Below, in pieces: positions 19,733 through 29,650 of a stretch of DNA of 64,000 nt (positions are counted from its first letter, which is position 1; each line of letters starts with the position of its first letter). Under the pieces are notes generated by a model that saw only the letters and a program-made list of their open reading frames with translations, had not been told where the DNA came from and made no database searches. The DNA is taken from contig OOIN01000010.1 of NCBI GenBank assembly GCA_900323505.1, positions 186,001 to 250,000 on the forward strand. The letters are read 5' to 3'. This DNA comes from Ustilago trichophora (taxonomy: Eukaryota > Basidiomycota > Ustilaginomycetes > Ustilaginales > Ustilaginaceae). The translations under genes and the position numbers were made by a program.

Positions 19733-20184
19733 GATGGCAAGACGTGTTGTTTTTGGATGAATGGCAATGGATGGGAGATGTAGTACAGTACCGAGGGACC
19801 AGAGAGTGTGCTGACTTGTGCTGACTTGTGGTGGTGGTGGTGGTGGTGATGGTGGTGACCCGGTACGGTTCGGCAAAGAGCGTCGAAAGTGGAGACTTTT
19901 CCCCAAGTTCGGCTATTCCGGCGCGAGAAAAGATGTGGGGTTAAAAGCACCGATACACTGACTGTGTTTGAGCGTTTCGCGGATTCTTTTTTCCGGAATC
20001 GTATCTCTCTCTCCCACACACAAAATCGGGAACCCGATTGGTGTCAGAAACCTCCACGTCAAACCCTTGCCGAACGCTCCACCATGCCTTTCAGATCTTC
20101 TGGTTGCCCCCTCATTCCTCATTCCTTCCCAACAATCACCTCATCTGTGAGGTGTCATCCTCACCCTCATCATCACATTGCAAA
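19733..20184. promoter_or_regulatory. Bidirectional promoter region MPO1 / Derlin
   Basis: 452 bp between two outward-facing start codons. It carries a duplicated GTGCTGACTT and a GTG run (about 19805-19856). No TATA box is clear. A shared promoter is inferred from geometry only. Confidence 0.45.
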
Positions 20185-21017
20185 ATGGATCTCGAATCAA
20201 TACCTCCCATCACAGGTGCATGGGGAGCCCTCACCTTGGCAGTTGCACTCCTCGAACACACCCATACCATCTCTTCCTATCAACTCTTCTACACTCCTTC
20301 TCTCGTCTTTCGCAAATACCAAGTATGGCGACTCCTCACCACTTTCCTCTACTTTGGACCCTTGGGACTCGACTTTGTTTTCCACCTCTTCTTTTTCATG
20401 CGGTATTCGCGGATGCTCGAAGAAAATTCGTTTGGCGGCCGTGCCGGTGGAAGAGCGGCATACGTTATGCTGCTACTGTTCGCAGGAACGTGTCTGCTGA
20501 TTTTGAGCCCGCTCACGGCTCAGCCTTTCCTGGGATCGCCATTGGCTTTCGTTCTGGTGTACATCTGGTCAAGGAGAAATAGACACGTCAGGTTGAGTCT
20601 GTTTGGGTTGCTCGTCATCACGGCGCCGTATCTGCCATGGAGTCTGGTCATATTCGGCTGGTTACTGCATGGTAGACTGAGGGCAGTTGTGGGGGATCTT
20701 TGCGGCATTGCTGTTGGACATCTTTGTAAGTGCAAACCAAGCTTGCGCACGAATCGGTGCGGTGCTACAGAGACTGACATATTTTGTTGGCTCGCTCTTT
20801 TTGTTGCACAGACTACTTCTTGGTTGACGTTTGGCCCAGAGAATTCAGATCCGGCGGCCGAAACCTCCTCGCCACCCCAGACTTTCTGTGAGTATCAAGC
20901 ATGCTATGTCATCATCATGTCTGATCAAGTGTTTGGCCAACTGACTATTTGATCTTCTCCTCCCACTTGATCGACATCAGCGTCCGGCTACTCGACGGCC
21001 CCATCGAAGGACATTGA
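20185..21017 (+). CDS. DER1: Derlin family ER-associated degradation protein (3 exons)
   Basis: Exons 20185-20725, 20812-20887 and 20981-21017 give 217 residues. The N-terminal rhomboid-like core contains SSYQLFYTPSLVFRKYQVWR, LLTTFLYFGPLGLDF and FMRYSRMLEE, all typical of Derlins. Exon 2 adds YYFLVDVWPREFRSGGR, the family's luminal/membrane signature, and exon 3 finishes LLATPDFLVRLLDGP. Derlins are catalytically inactive rhomboid relatives that, with the Hrd1 ligase and Cdc48, pull misfolded proteins out of the ER. Both introns use strong donors (GTAAGT, GTGAGT). The last exon is only 37 bp; its frame is set by the splice phase and by the family-like TPxFLxxL ending, so the exact C-terminus is a little less certain. 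Confidence 0.92.
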
Positions 21018-21449
21018 CCGGCCTTACTAGAGATTCTTAGACGCATCCCGCATCCCTGTGCTCGTTCATCTGTACCACCATCTCGCATCGCAAAGCATTT
21101 TCGTACTCTTCCATCGTCTGTGTCTCGTTCGAGTATCTGCTGTCATCAATCCAGTTGAATCTGTTGTGCTAGCCTTGCAAATTGGACCCTGCACTCGAAT
21201 TTCGCCGCCGCCGCCTTTCAAAAAAGCCTCCGGGCCTGATATAAAAATAAAAATAAAAATGTCGGTAGTGCAGCTGTTTCCATTTATTGCTGAAATGTGG
21301 AGAAAACTGCCTTTTTCTAAGTTGACCTTTCTTCTCAACTCAGCCTCATCTTCTTTCCCACTCACCACCATCACAACCACCCATACTGTACCCACCAATC
21401 CTCGCATCACCGGTCAGCTGCAACCGCTTTGCAGCTCGCTCGCTTCAAC
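21018..21449. other. Intergenic, 432 bp (PRP6 promoter)
   Basis: Contains an AAAAT-type run (21239-21258) and a CACC-rich leader just before PRP6. No gene seen. Confidence 0.55.
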
Positions 21450-24299
21450 ATGGCGGACAAGCCCAACAAACTCGCCTTTCTCAGCATGCAGGCGCCCGCC
21501 GGCTACGTTGCAGGTCTGGGTCGTGGTGCATCCGGATTCACTACCCGAGCGGATATTGGACCTGCGCGTCTGCCCAGCGCTGCTTCTTCCTCCAAGACCA
21601 GAAAGGATGGTGATGGTGATGGAGATGCTGCTGCAGATGGTGACGATTCTGATGATGGACGCGGGGAGGAGGAAGAGGGTCGATTTCAGGATCCAGAGAA
21701 CGAGACTGGTTTGTTCGCTGGCGCGGTTTACGAGAAGGATGATGAGGAAGCAGATCGGATTTGGGACGCGGTTGATGCACGCATGGACCAACGCAGGAAG
21801 AAGTTTAGAGAAGCGAGGGAAAGGGAGGAGAGGAAGAAGGCGAGACAAGAAAAGCCAAAGATTCAGACGCAGTTTGCGGATCTCAAACGAGGGTTGAGTG
21901 CCGTCACTGAAGATGAGTGGGCCTCTTTGACCGAGTCGGGCAGTGTTACTGGGAAACGAATGAAAGCAGCCGCCAAACGAGAAGCGCGCAACACCCGATC
22001 CTTCGCCATATCAGACACAATCCTCGTCGGTAACCGAGATCGCAACGCGGTCGAATCAGCCCTCACTTCCGACCAAATGCAAGACGCTCCCGAGCAGGAC
22101 GGCAACACCATCTCTTCCCTATCCGAGATAGGCGAAGCGCGAAACAAGGTCTTCTCCCATCAACTCGATGCAGCATCCTCTTCAGGTACAGCCACCTCGA
22201 TCGACCCCAAAGGCTACCTCACCGAGCTCTCCTCTACCGTCATCAAGACAGATGCCGAGATCGGCGACATAAAAAAGGCGCGTTCCCTCTTGGACTCTGT
22301 CATCAAGACCAACCCCTCTCACGCACCGGGATGGATCGCCGCCGCACGAGTCGAAGAAGTTGCCGGAAAAATGTCCAATGCTCGCAAAATCATCTCGCAG
22401 GGTTGCGAACACTGTCCCAAGTCCGAAGACATTTGGCTCGAAGCTGCACGCCTCAACACAAAGGACAACGCCAAAGTCATTCTCGCCCGTTCCATCGCCC
22501 ACTGTTCTCAATCGGTCAATATCTGGCTCAAGGCTGTGGAATTGGAGGTGGATCCCGAGTCGAAAAGGCGTGTCCTGCGAAAATCGCTCGAATACATCCC
22601 GCACAGCGTCAAACTGTGGAAAGAACTCGTCAACTTGGAAGAGAATCCAGAAGACGCACGCATCCTTCTCAGCGGTGCAGTTAGCGCAGTTCCGCTGAGC
22701 GTTGATCTTTGGTTGGCATTGGCGAGGCTTTCGAATCCGACCGAAGCGAAAAAGGTGCTGAACGAGGCTAGGAAGACGATCCCTACCTCGCACGAGATTT
22801 GGATTGCCGCGGCGAGACTGTTGGAAGAGACCGAGGGGGATGATGTGAAAGTGGACAAGACTGTGGTTGCTGCGGTGAAAGCGTTGCGTAAGAGCGGGGC
22901 GGAGCTTTCGAGGGATCAGTGGTTTGCCGAAGCAGAGAGGGTGGAGAAGGAAGGTAGCCCGTTGGTATGCAGTGCCATTATCAAGGCCACCATCGAGCAG
23001 GACGTCGAGGAGGAAGATCGACGAGTTGTGTGGTGTCAAGATGCCCAATCCGCCCTGGATCGCGGTTGTATTGAAACATCTCGTTCCATCCTCGCCTACA
23101 CCCTCTCGATTTACCCGGACCGACCCCAAATCTGGATCCAAGCCATCGAACTAGAAGAAACCCACGGCACATCCTCCTCCCTAACATCCTTGCTTGAACG
23201 AGCCGTAACCAATGTGCCCAAAACCGAAGATCTATGGCTCAAATACGCTTCGCTTTACACCACCACCACCACCACCTCGTCCTCCTCGTCCTCCTCTTCT
23301 TCTTCCGATATGGATATTTCAACGGCACGGTCGATCCTAATCCGAGCGTTTGATGCCAATATTGGATCCGAGAAAATCTCGCTTGCTGCTGCCGAGCTCG
23401 AATCGAAACATGGTCAACCGAGCGCCGCCGCAAAGTTGCTGGAACGTGCACGGGTTGAAGTCAATTCAGCTCGGGTGTGGTTGAAAAGCGTCACGTTTGA
23501 ACGAGATTTCGGTTCGCAACAAAAGGCGCTGCAATTGGTCGAAGAGGCGCTGGTCAAGTTTCCTCATTTTGATAAACTTTACATGGTGGGTGGTCAACTT
23601 GAACGCAGTTTGCATTCCAACTCTTCTACCGATGGAGGGGAGGGGATTAAGCGTGCAAGGGAGTATTTTTCAAGGGGTCTTCGAAATTGTCCTTCTTCGT
23701 CGACTTTATGGATTCTTGCGAGTCGGTTAGAAGAAGAAGCAGGGTTGGTTATTCGTTCTCGTGCATTGTTGGAAAAAGCAAGATTGAACAATCCTACATC
23801 CGAAACTATTTGGGTTGAATCGATTCTTGTTGAAACTCGATCGTCGTGTTTTTCTCAAGCTAAGAATCTTCTTGCTCGAGGGCTTCAAACGATGCCTGAT
23901 TCTGGCTCACTTTGGTCGCTTTCGATCGAACTTGAACCACGAACTAGTCGCAAGACCAAAATGACGGATGCATTGAAGAAAACAAACGATCATGAAAAAG
24001 TCCTTCTAACCATCGCCAAACAATTTTGGTCCGAATCAAAATTCCAACAAGCCAGAAAATGGTTCAATCGAACAGTCGCAAAAAACAAAGACTACGCAGA
24101 CGCTTGGGCCACTTGGTACAAATTCGAATCAATCCACGGCTCCCAAACCCAAAAACAATCCATCCTAAATAAAGTAGAAAAATTCCACCCAAAACATGGC
24201 CCCATCTGGCAATCAGTCGCAAAAAACCCAAAAAATATCTCCCTCACTACAAAACAAATCTTAGAAATCGTCGCCACCTTGATAGTTCCCTCAAACTAA
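21450..24299 (+). CDS. PRP6: U4/U6-U5 tri-snRNP splicing factor Prp6/Prp1
   Basis: 949 residues, no intron. The N-terminus NKLAFLSMQAPAGYVAGLGR plus GFTTRADIGPAR is the PRP1_N domain, followed by an acidic linker and DRIWDAVDARMDQRRKKFRE. From about residue 265 to the end there are tandem HAT/TPR-like helices with repeated 'W-[IL]-x-A' and 'ARxLL' patterns (PGWIAAARVEE, EDIWLEAARLN, VNIWLKAVELE). Prp6 bridges U5 and U4/U6 snRNPs in the spliceosome. A Thr/Ser run from ACC/TCC/TCT repeats (23259-23307) interrupts one HAT helix linker. Codon use shifts from C/G-ending codons in the first half to A/T-ending ones in the last ~700 bp. The ATG at 21450 is used because the frame upstream begins with TTG. 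Confidence 0.96.
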   Translation: MADKPNKLAFLSMQAPAGYVAGLGRGASGFTTRADIGPARLPSAASSSKTRKDGDGDGDAAADGDDSDDGRGEEEEGRFQDPENETGLFAGAVYEKDDEEADRIWDAVDARMDQRRKKFREAREREERKKARQEKPKIQTQFADLKRGLSAVTEDEWASLTESGSVTGKRMKAAAKREARNTRSFAISDTILVGNRDRNAVESALTSDQMQDAPEQDGNTISSLSEIGEARNKVFSHQLDAASSSGTATSIDPKGYLTELSSTVIKTDAEIGDIKKARSLLDSVIKTNPSHAPGWIAAARVEEVAGKMSNARKIISQGCEHCPKSEDIWLEAARLNTKDNAKVILARSIAHCSQSVNIWLKAVELEVDPESKRRVLRKSLEYIPHSVKLWKELVNLEENPEDARILLSGAVSAVPLSVDLWLALARLSNPTEAKKVLNEARKTIPTSHEIWIAAARLLEETEGDDVKVDKTVVAAVKALRKSGAELSRDQWFAEAERVEKEGSPLVCSAIIKATIEQDVEEEDRRVVWCQDAQSALDRGCIETSRSILAYTLSIYPDRPQIWIQAIELEETHGTSSSLTSLLERAVTNVPKTEDLWLKYASLYTTTTTTSSSSSSSSSSDMDISTARSILIRAFDANIGSEKISLAAAELESKHGQPSAAAKLLERARVEVNSARVWLKSVTFERDFGSQQKALQLVEEALVKFPHFDKLYMVGGQLERSLHSNSSTDGGEGIKRAREYFSRGLRNCPSSSTLWILASRLEEEAGLVIRSRALLEKARLNNPTSETIWVESILVETRSSCFSQAKNLLARGLQTMPDSGSLWSLSIELEPRTSRKTKMTDALKKTNDHEKVLLTIAKQFWSESKFQQARKWFNRTVAKNKDYADAWATWYKFESIHGSQTQKQSILNKVEKFHPKHGPIWQSVAKNPKNISLTTKQILEIVATLIVPSN

Positions 24300-24639
24300 T
24301 CTACCTCACAGCAGAATTTTCTTCTACTCAAAGACAACGAAGCTGGATATCAATCCCCCACACATTACTCTTCCTAACGAGTGGCTCTGCAGTTAAAGTG
24401 TGAGATAGGGGAAAAAAATCCATTCACATGGTATTCAGTAAGACTTGGACAAGAAGATTTAAAAAAAAAAAAAAAACAGATGCGAACAATACAAAACCAG
24501 CAATGCGATAGGAAACCATGACATACAAACAACAACAACAACAACAACAACTTCTGACCGAAACGAGCAACCCTATGCTGTACTGGCCAATGCAGCGCCA
24601 AACTCGCAAGTACCTAGTCGATTCACGTCCTCGCAGAGA
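24300..24639. other. Intergenic, 340 bp, convergent 3' ends
   Basis: Between PRP6 and the HSF-domain gene. It contains a 16-bp A tract (24461-24476) and a CAA run (about 24528-24549). Confidence 0.55.
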
Positions 24640-27411
24640 TTACAGCGCGAAATCCTCCTCATCAGTCTCGTCGGCAGCCAACGAAGTATCGGCCTCCAGA
24701 CTCCTCGGTGTTGCGCCGTTGTTCGTCTTCTTGGGCTTCTTGCTCGAACGAGGCTTCATGGTAGGTAGCAACTCTTCTCTGCCCCTGAGGAATCTAGGAT
24801 GAGCAAAGCTCGAGTGGGCGCCGTACAGTTGTACGGCTGTGTTGAGGGTAGAGCTTCCGCCGCTTGCGCCCAATTCGGCTCGTTTGGCTGCGGCGACTTT
24901 CATCTCTGCCGCGTCCAGAAGGCGGGATGAGGGGATGCGTTGGAAGCCATAGAGGTTGAGCTGTCGGATGAAGCTGGCATTGTTGCCGTGCTTAAAGAGT
25001 CGAGGTAGGACGTCGGATGCGAATTCGTTGGCCACATCGGGTTCGCTCGATAAGATGATGGATGTTCCGGCTTCGTCCCAGCGGATGTACTTGCTGTACT
25101 GGGCAGGGTTGATCATGAGATGCCAGAGCTTCGAGATGAATGCAGAGCAGCTGGCTGCGCCGCCGAGCCTGTCTCGGATCGCGGCTACTTGGGCGGTTTC
25201 ATCCGTGTTTCCGGAGGCACCCGTGTTGCTGGTCGAACGAGCACCTGGCTTGGCTGAAGCCTTGCGCATCGAGTTGACAGAAGCGGACGAAACATCTCCA
25301 ACCTCGGTGGCTTCGCTCGCCATGCTATCGGATCGCTCGTGCTTCTCAAAGTGCGAGGCGAGGGTGGAGGCGTAGCCGCTCGAGTCCTTGCGTGCACCGT
25401 AGCTCTGCGAGTAGCGTGGAGACTGACTGTAGGCGCCACCCTGAGCAGGACCGTAGTAGCTTCCGGTTCCGTTGAGACCACGAGCACCTGCGGCATAAGG
25501 AGAACCGGAGCTTGCGCCGTAGGGAGACTGACTGAGTCGTTCGCTGCTGCCATCTTCAGGGCTGCGGGCGGAAGCAGCGGCATTGCCGAATCGCGGCGAG
25601 GTCGAGAGGATGCCTGCAGCATAAGCGGGAGCAGCAAGGCCGTTGCCAAGACTGCTGCCTCTCCTGTGCGCTGGTCGGTTGAGCGGTGCGTTGGAGCCAG
25701 GAGAGTAGGCAAGTCCCATCGAGGCGCTCAAGGGACCCGTTGTGGCTGACGGAGACGTGGCGTATGGATGATGACGAAGTGGTGCGAGACCGCCAGCTGC
25801 CGCGTGTCGGTCCGAGCTGTACTGACGGCTCAAGCTGACGGAAGGATTGGCGTTGCCCATGACCGGCGAACGGCTCGCATCGAGCGGATGACCCTTGGCC
25901 AGCGTGGACTGGTGACCAGGGCTCATTTGGAAGGTGAGGCCCAAGCTAGCATTGGACGGGTTGGCTCCAAAGCTCGAAGGTGTGCTGCCGAGAGCAGGGT
26001 CGCCCTTCTGAGCAAGACTGTGACGCATGCGAGCCTGGTAAGATGCGCTATACGCACCATAGGCGTAGTCGGCCTCATCTTCGGTGGCATCATCATCATC
26101 CATGCGCATCTCCTCGTCCGTCTCGTCATCATCCACCACCGCAGTAGATCGGCTGCCCCTTTCCTCTGCACCATATCTCGACCTGGACCTGGACCTCGAC
26201 TCCTTGCGGTGACCCGAAGTCAAGCTCGAGGAAGTAGGCGTACGGGCGTAGGGATGGTCACGGCCAAAGCTTGAAGAGTACGTGTAGCTGCTTGGACCTG
26301 GTGAGGCAAAGGAAGGGCGTGCGTGCTTGTTGTACGAGTATCGACGCTGCTTCATGGCAGCTGCAGCCACATCTGCAGAGGAGGAAAGAGCGCCGCTGCT
26401 GTGGTGGTGCTGGGAGCGCGAAGGCCTGCGTGCATTCGCCGAGCTTGGAGAGCCGCGTGCTTCGTTCCCTCCGAGCGACAGCTTGCCGAGGGATGCAGTG
26501 GCCCAGCTCGGGCTCATGATTGCATTAGGATTGGCGGCAGCCTTGGAAGGAGGCATGGCCTCGTGAAGCTCAGGTGAGGGGACATTGTCATCGGGCAGCT
26601 CCTTGGGACCGAAGCAGGGGCTGGAAAAGGCAAACACTTCGTCGCCATCCAGTTCGATGCCTGGCTCGGCCGTAGTGGATCGGTCTGTTTGCATCGAGCC
26701 TCTTCCGTATCGAGAAACAGGTTTTCCAAAGCTGTCGTCCTCTTCATCCTCGTCATCATCCAGAGCAGGGCCACGCATGCGCATGGCAGAAGTCTTGAAG
26801 GAAGTGCTCAGAGACGGCTTGTTGAAGCTGGTGTAGCTGTACTTTCTGCCAGCCGAGATCGAGTAGAGATGGGGATCGGTGCTCCTGCTTGGAGACCATG
26901 CGCTCGATGTGATGGAGGTGGGACCGCTCGAGATGCTCGAGCCTTGCAAGGTCGAGTAACGCGGAGAAAGCATGCTTGCGCTCAGAGGCGGCAATCGAAC
27001 GGATGCACCGTGTGGGGAAGGGGAAGCCTTGTGTGGAGCTACGGAGGGAGCATCAGGAGGCGTGGGGACGTCATTCGGAGAGCGAGAAGCGTGCAATCCC
27101 ATGGCAACTGGTTCGAGCTTGTTGAAGGAGCCAGGAATCGGCAAGGGCAATTGAGATGCCTCGGCCATGTCAGAGTCGCCGTCGTCCTGAAGTGTCTTTG
27201 AGAAGCCTGTAGTTCTGCCGGTGAGAGCGGCATTCAAGCTCGAGTTGGATGAGCGCATCTTGGGAGAGAGGACCTGATGAGCGACGGCAACGGCGTTGAC
27301 ATCGTTGGTTGCTGGTGCCGAAGCGGTCGGAACGGAGAAGCCGGTTTGACGGAAAGTGGGTGAAGACTGTGTGTTGGCGCGGGGAGCGCGAGGCTCTGTG
27401 TCAACGGACAT
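24640..27411 (-). CDS. Large protein with a C-terminal HSF-type DNA-binding domain
   Basis: 923 residues, no intron. Residues 1-750 are a low-complexity Ser/Ala/Pro-rich region with short acidic patches (DDDEDEEDD, DDDETDEEMRMDDDD). An HSF-type winged helix lies at about 757-885: FISKLWHLMIN, IRWDEAGTSIIL, VLPRLFKHGNNASFIRQLNLYGF (helix 3) and FAHPRFLRGREELL. The wing region between GFQRI and FAHPRF carries an extra Ala-rich insertion. A basic patch (KPRSSKKPKK) follows, possibly a nuclear signal, then an acidic end. Canonical HSF proteins have the domain at the N-terminus followed by a coiled-coil trimerisation region; that is absent here. It is likely a sequence-specific transcription regulator; targets unknown. 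Confidence 0.88.
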   Translation of the reverse strand: MSVDTEPRAPRANTQSSPTFRQTGFSVPTASAPATNDVNAVAVAHQVLSPKMRSSNSSLNAALTGRTTGFSKTLQDDGDSDMAEASQLPLPIPGSFNKLEPVAMGLHASRSPNDVPTPPDAPSVAPHKASPSPHGASVRLPPLSASMLSPRYSTLQGSSISSGPTSITSSAWSPSRSTDPHLYSISAGRKYSYTSFNKPSLSTSFKTSAMRMRGPALDDDEDEEDDSFGKPVSRYGRGSMQTDRSTTAEPGIELDGDEVFAFSSPCFGPKELPDDNVPSPELHEAMPPSKAAANPNAIMSPSWATASLGKLSLGGNEARGSPSSANARRPSRSQHHHSSGALSSSADVAAAAMKQRRYSYNKHARPSFASPGPSSYTYSSSFGRDHPYARTPTSSSLTSGHRKESRSRSRSRYGAEERGSRSTAVVDDDETDEEMRMDDDDATEDEADYAYGAYSASYQARMRHSLAQKGDPALGSTPSSFGANPSNASLGLTFQMSPGHQSTLAKGHPLDASRSPVMGNANPSVSLSRQYSSDRHAAAGGLAPLRHHPYATSPSATTGPLSASMGLAYSPGSNAPLNRPAHRRGSSLGNGLAAPAYAAGILSTSPRFGNAAASARSPEDGSSERLSQSPYGASSGSPYAAGARGLNGTGSYYGPAQGGAYSQSPRYSQSYGARKDSSGYASTLASHFEKHERSDSMASEATEVGDVSSASVNSMRKASAKPGARSTSNTGASGNTDETAQVAAIRDRLGGAASCSAFISKLWHLMINPAQYSKYIRWDEAGTSIILSSEPDVANEFASDVLPRLFKHGNNASFIRQLNLYGFQRIPSSRLLDAAEMKVAAAKRAELGASGGSSTLNTAVQLYGAHSSFAHPRFLRGREELLPTMKPRSSKKPKKTNNGATPRSLEADTSLAADETDEEDFAL

Positions 27412-27827
27412 TGTGGGAGAAGGCAGTCGAAGCTGGCTGTGTGTGTGAGAGGGAGAGAGAGTGTGTGTTTTGCTAGAAGAGAGTAGCTATGACCAGCCCG
27501 TCACCTGGATGGAGAGCAGGGCGGGGTGAATGGAGGCGGCAGCGGCGGTGAAGACGGCTGCTGCGGATCGATTGAAGATGGATGGGTGGGCTGGCTTTGG
27601 TCGAGATGAACGATGTGGTTATTAGTGAATATAGATGGTGGAGAAGTGAGTCGATGGGATGGAGAGACAGGAGGCAAAGGAAAGGAAGGGAAAGGAAAGA
27701 AGGAGAGCGTTGGTGGGGCCAAGAAGAAGGGGCGAGAGAGAGAGAGTGAGAGAGAGAGCGGGAAGCAGAGGGGCGGCGCATGTGTGGATTGGGCTGAGCA
27801 TCAGTTACACTCTCGAATATGCTGTTC

Positions 27828-27853
27828 TCTACTGTACAGTACAGTACTGTACG
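27828..27853. repeat. TACTG/CAGTA inverted pentamer array
   Basis: Units of TACTG run into units of CAGTA and back again, giving a self-complementary string. Confidence 0.85.
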
Positions 27854-28000
27854 CAGCGTTGCAGCCCGGATCGAAGCCCAAGCCAACGGACGGAACAGCC
27901 GACACCGCTCACACACAGAGACACACGCAGTGTTGGGCAGCCACATTTTAGCATAGAGAGAGAACAGGCAGCCGGTCAGTGTCGGTATGCCAGCCGGACA

Positions 28001-28029
28001 TACAGTACAGTACTGTACTGTACAGTACT
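28001..28029. repeat. TACTG/CAGTA inverted pentamer array
   Basis: CAGTA units followed by TACTG units and CAGTA again; hairpin-capable. Confidence 0.85.
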
Positions 28030-28286
28030 CAGCCCACTTTCTCTCCCTTTCTCTTGAGACTCGTGGAAGATCCAGAAGAAACGCGCGCGTCGCTGATTCT
28101 CGTTTCAGAAGAGAGTGCGGGGAACCTGCCCGCTTGTTGCGTGTCAAATCGCACGCAGCTCACCCTCGCTTTCGCGCCATCCGATGAACACAGCCCAACA
28201 TCGTATCTCAACGTATCGCATCGCATCGGAAAATGCGACATCCTTACTTACACTGTCTCTTTCTGACTCGAATCCGAGAGATTTGA

Positions 28287-28324
28287 TACTGTACTGTACT
28301 GTACTGTACTGTACTGTACTGTAT
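28287..28324. repeat. (TACTG)n direct pentamer array
   Basis: About 7.5 perfect copies of TACTG, the longest uninterrupted array in the window. Confidence 0.92.
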
Positions 28325-28609
28325 ATTTGCTACCTCGTTCGTCTTCCCTTTGCCTTTCACAACGTTGTCAACTGCATCAGTCATCCGCTAATCACAGTCA
28401 CACTCACAGTCATTCATCTCTCAGCCCGTCTCATAGCCGGTCCCGGATATACTGTAGACAACAGAGATTGGGGGGATTGGAGCAATCAATTCGAGCAACC
28501 AAACGAAAGCAGTGATTATACAGAGTGGCGGCGATGCTCAAAGAGCGCGAGACACGACTATCCATGCTCACAACTTCTCACAAGGTTGAGTGGCTGGCTG
28601 AGCCAACTG

Positions 28610-28691
28610 CAGTACTGTACATCCCACAATTGGACCTCTTGAATGTCGACGCGAGATTAGGTGTGCTGTACAGTATTGTACAGTACAGTAC
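28610..28691. repeat. Two TACTG/CAGTA clusters
   Basis: Short arrays at 28610-28622 and 28665-28691, both mixing the two orientations. Confidence 0.8.
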
Positions 28692-29636
28692 CCTCGCCTC
28701 CGTGCTTGTCCTTTTGGCGTTGCCTTTGCCTTTCGCTTTACCTTTCTTGGTTTTCCTTACTCATATCCAACCGAGGAGAAAGGGGTCGAGTCGAAGGCGC
28801 GGCGGAAGAAAGGGGCTCTCCCTTTCTGCTTTCTCAGAAACGCAATGCGTGGTGTGTGCATCTTTGCAGCAGTCTGCATTCAGCCTTTTGTTCTGGATTA
28901 AGAAAGTCGGGCGGAACGGCAGTCTCACTCTCCCCCTTCCCCGGCCTTTTGTCCTTTCCGGTAACTATTCCAAGTGGAGTCACAGATCAAGTGCCCCCTT
29001 GCTTTGCCGCTAAGCTTGACGCGTTTTTCATCAACGCGCATTTCGATGGCTTGAGACTCCGCGCACTTCGATCTTGCACTGCCCACTAGATAAGCACTAC
29101 ATGCGTCTGCTCAAGATCGCTGGTTGCAGCTGGCCTCTCTCTCTCTCTCTCTCCTTCCTCTGTACAGTGGATGACTCGTCATGCTTAAACACGGCTTTGC
29201 AACTGAGACAGGTTCGTTTTGCCTTGCACGCTTCTCCGACTTTTTGCTGCTTCCTGCATCTGCGAGCTCATGTGGCAACTCTTTTCCGAGGCCAAGTGCA
29301 ATTTTCCATCCATCTCCGTTGATTTCGCAATACCTGGCAGCATCGACGCAGATTTCAATAGGAATGAATCTGAGAATTGCGCTCTGAGCTAAGCAAAAAT
29401 CGATCCGCAGCAGATGAAAGCTTGTCGATTTGCTGGCAATCGTTGTCAAAATTGCAACAAAGGTGGGGCAAGGACAGCAAGGCCAATTGGCAAAATGACA
29501 AAACCAGAGACCGGGACCAAGCGAGACGGGAAGGCAGTGTCGACGGTTCTGGACTGTGTCCTTTGCCGATGATGCGTGGATCGATCGACACGGACCCTGA
29601 CTTTCGGCCTCAAATAAAGGGAACACTGCCAAAACC

Positions 29637-29650
29637 CTACAGTACTGTAG
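29637..29650. repeat. Perfect 14-bp palindrome CTACAGTACTGTAG
   Basis: The string equals its own reverse complement and is built of one CAGTA and one TACTG unit. A second site, CAGTACAGTA, lies at 29726-29736. Confidence 0.9.

Noticed and set aside
22182..23141. 319-codon open frame opposite PRP6
   Set aside because: Antisense to conserved HAT repeats, with no family similarity.
27473..28147. 224-codon minus-strand frame upstream of the HSF-domain gene
   Set aside because: Repeated Tyr-Cys-Thr-Val residues come from the pentamer arrays; it is promoter DNA.
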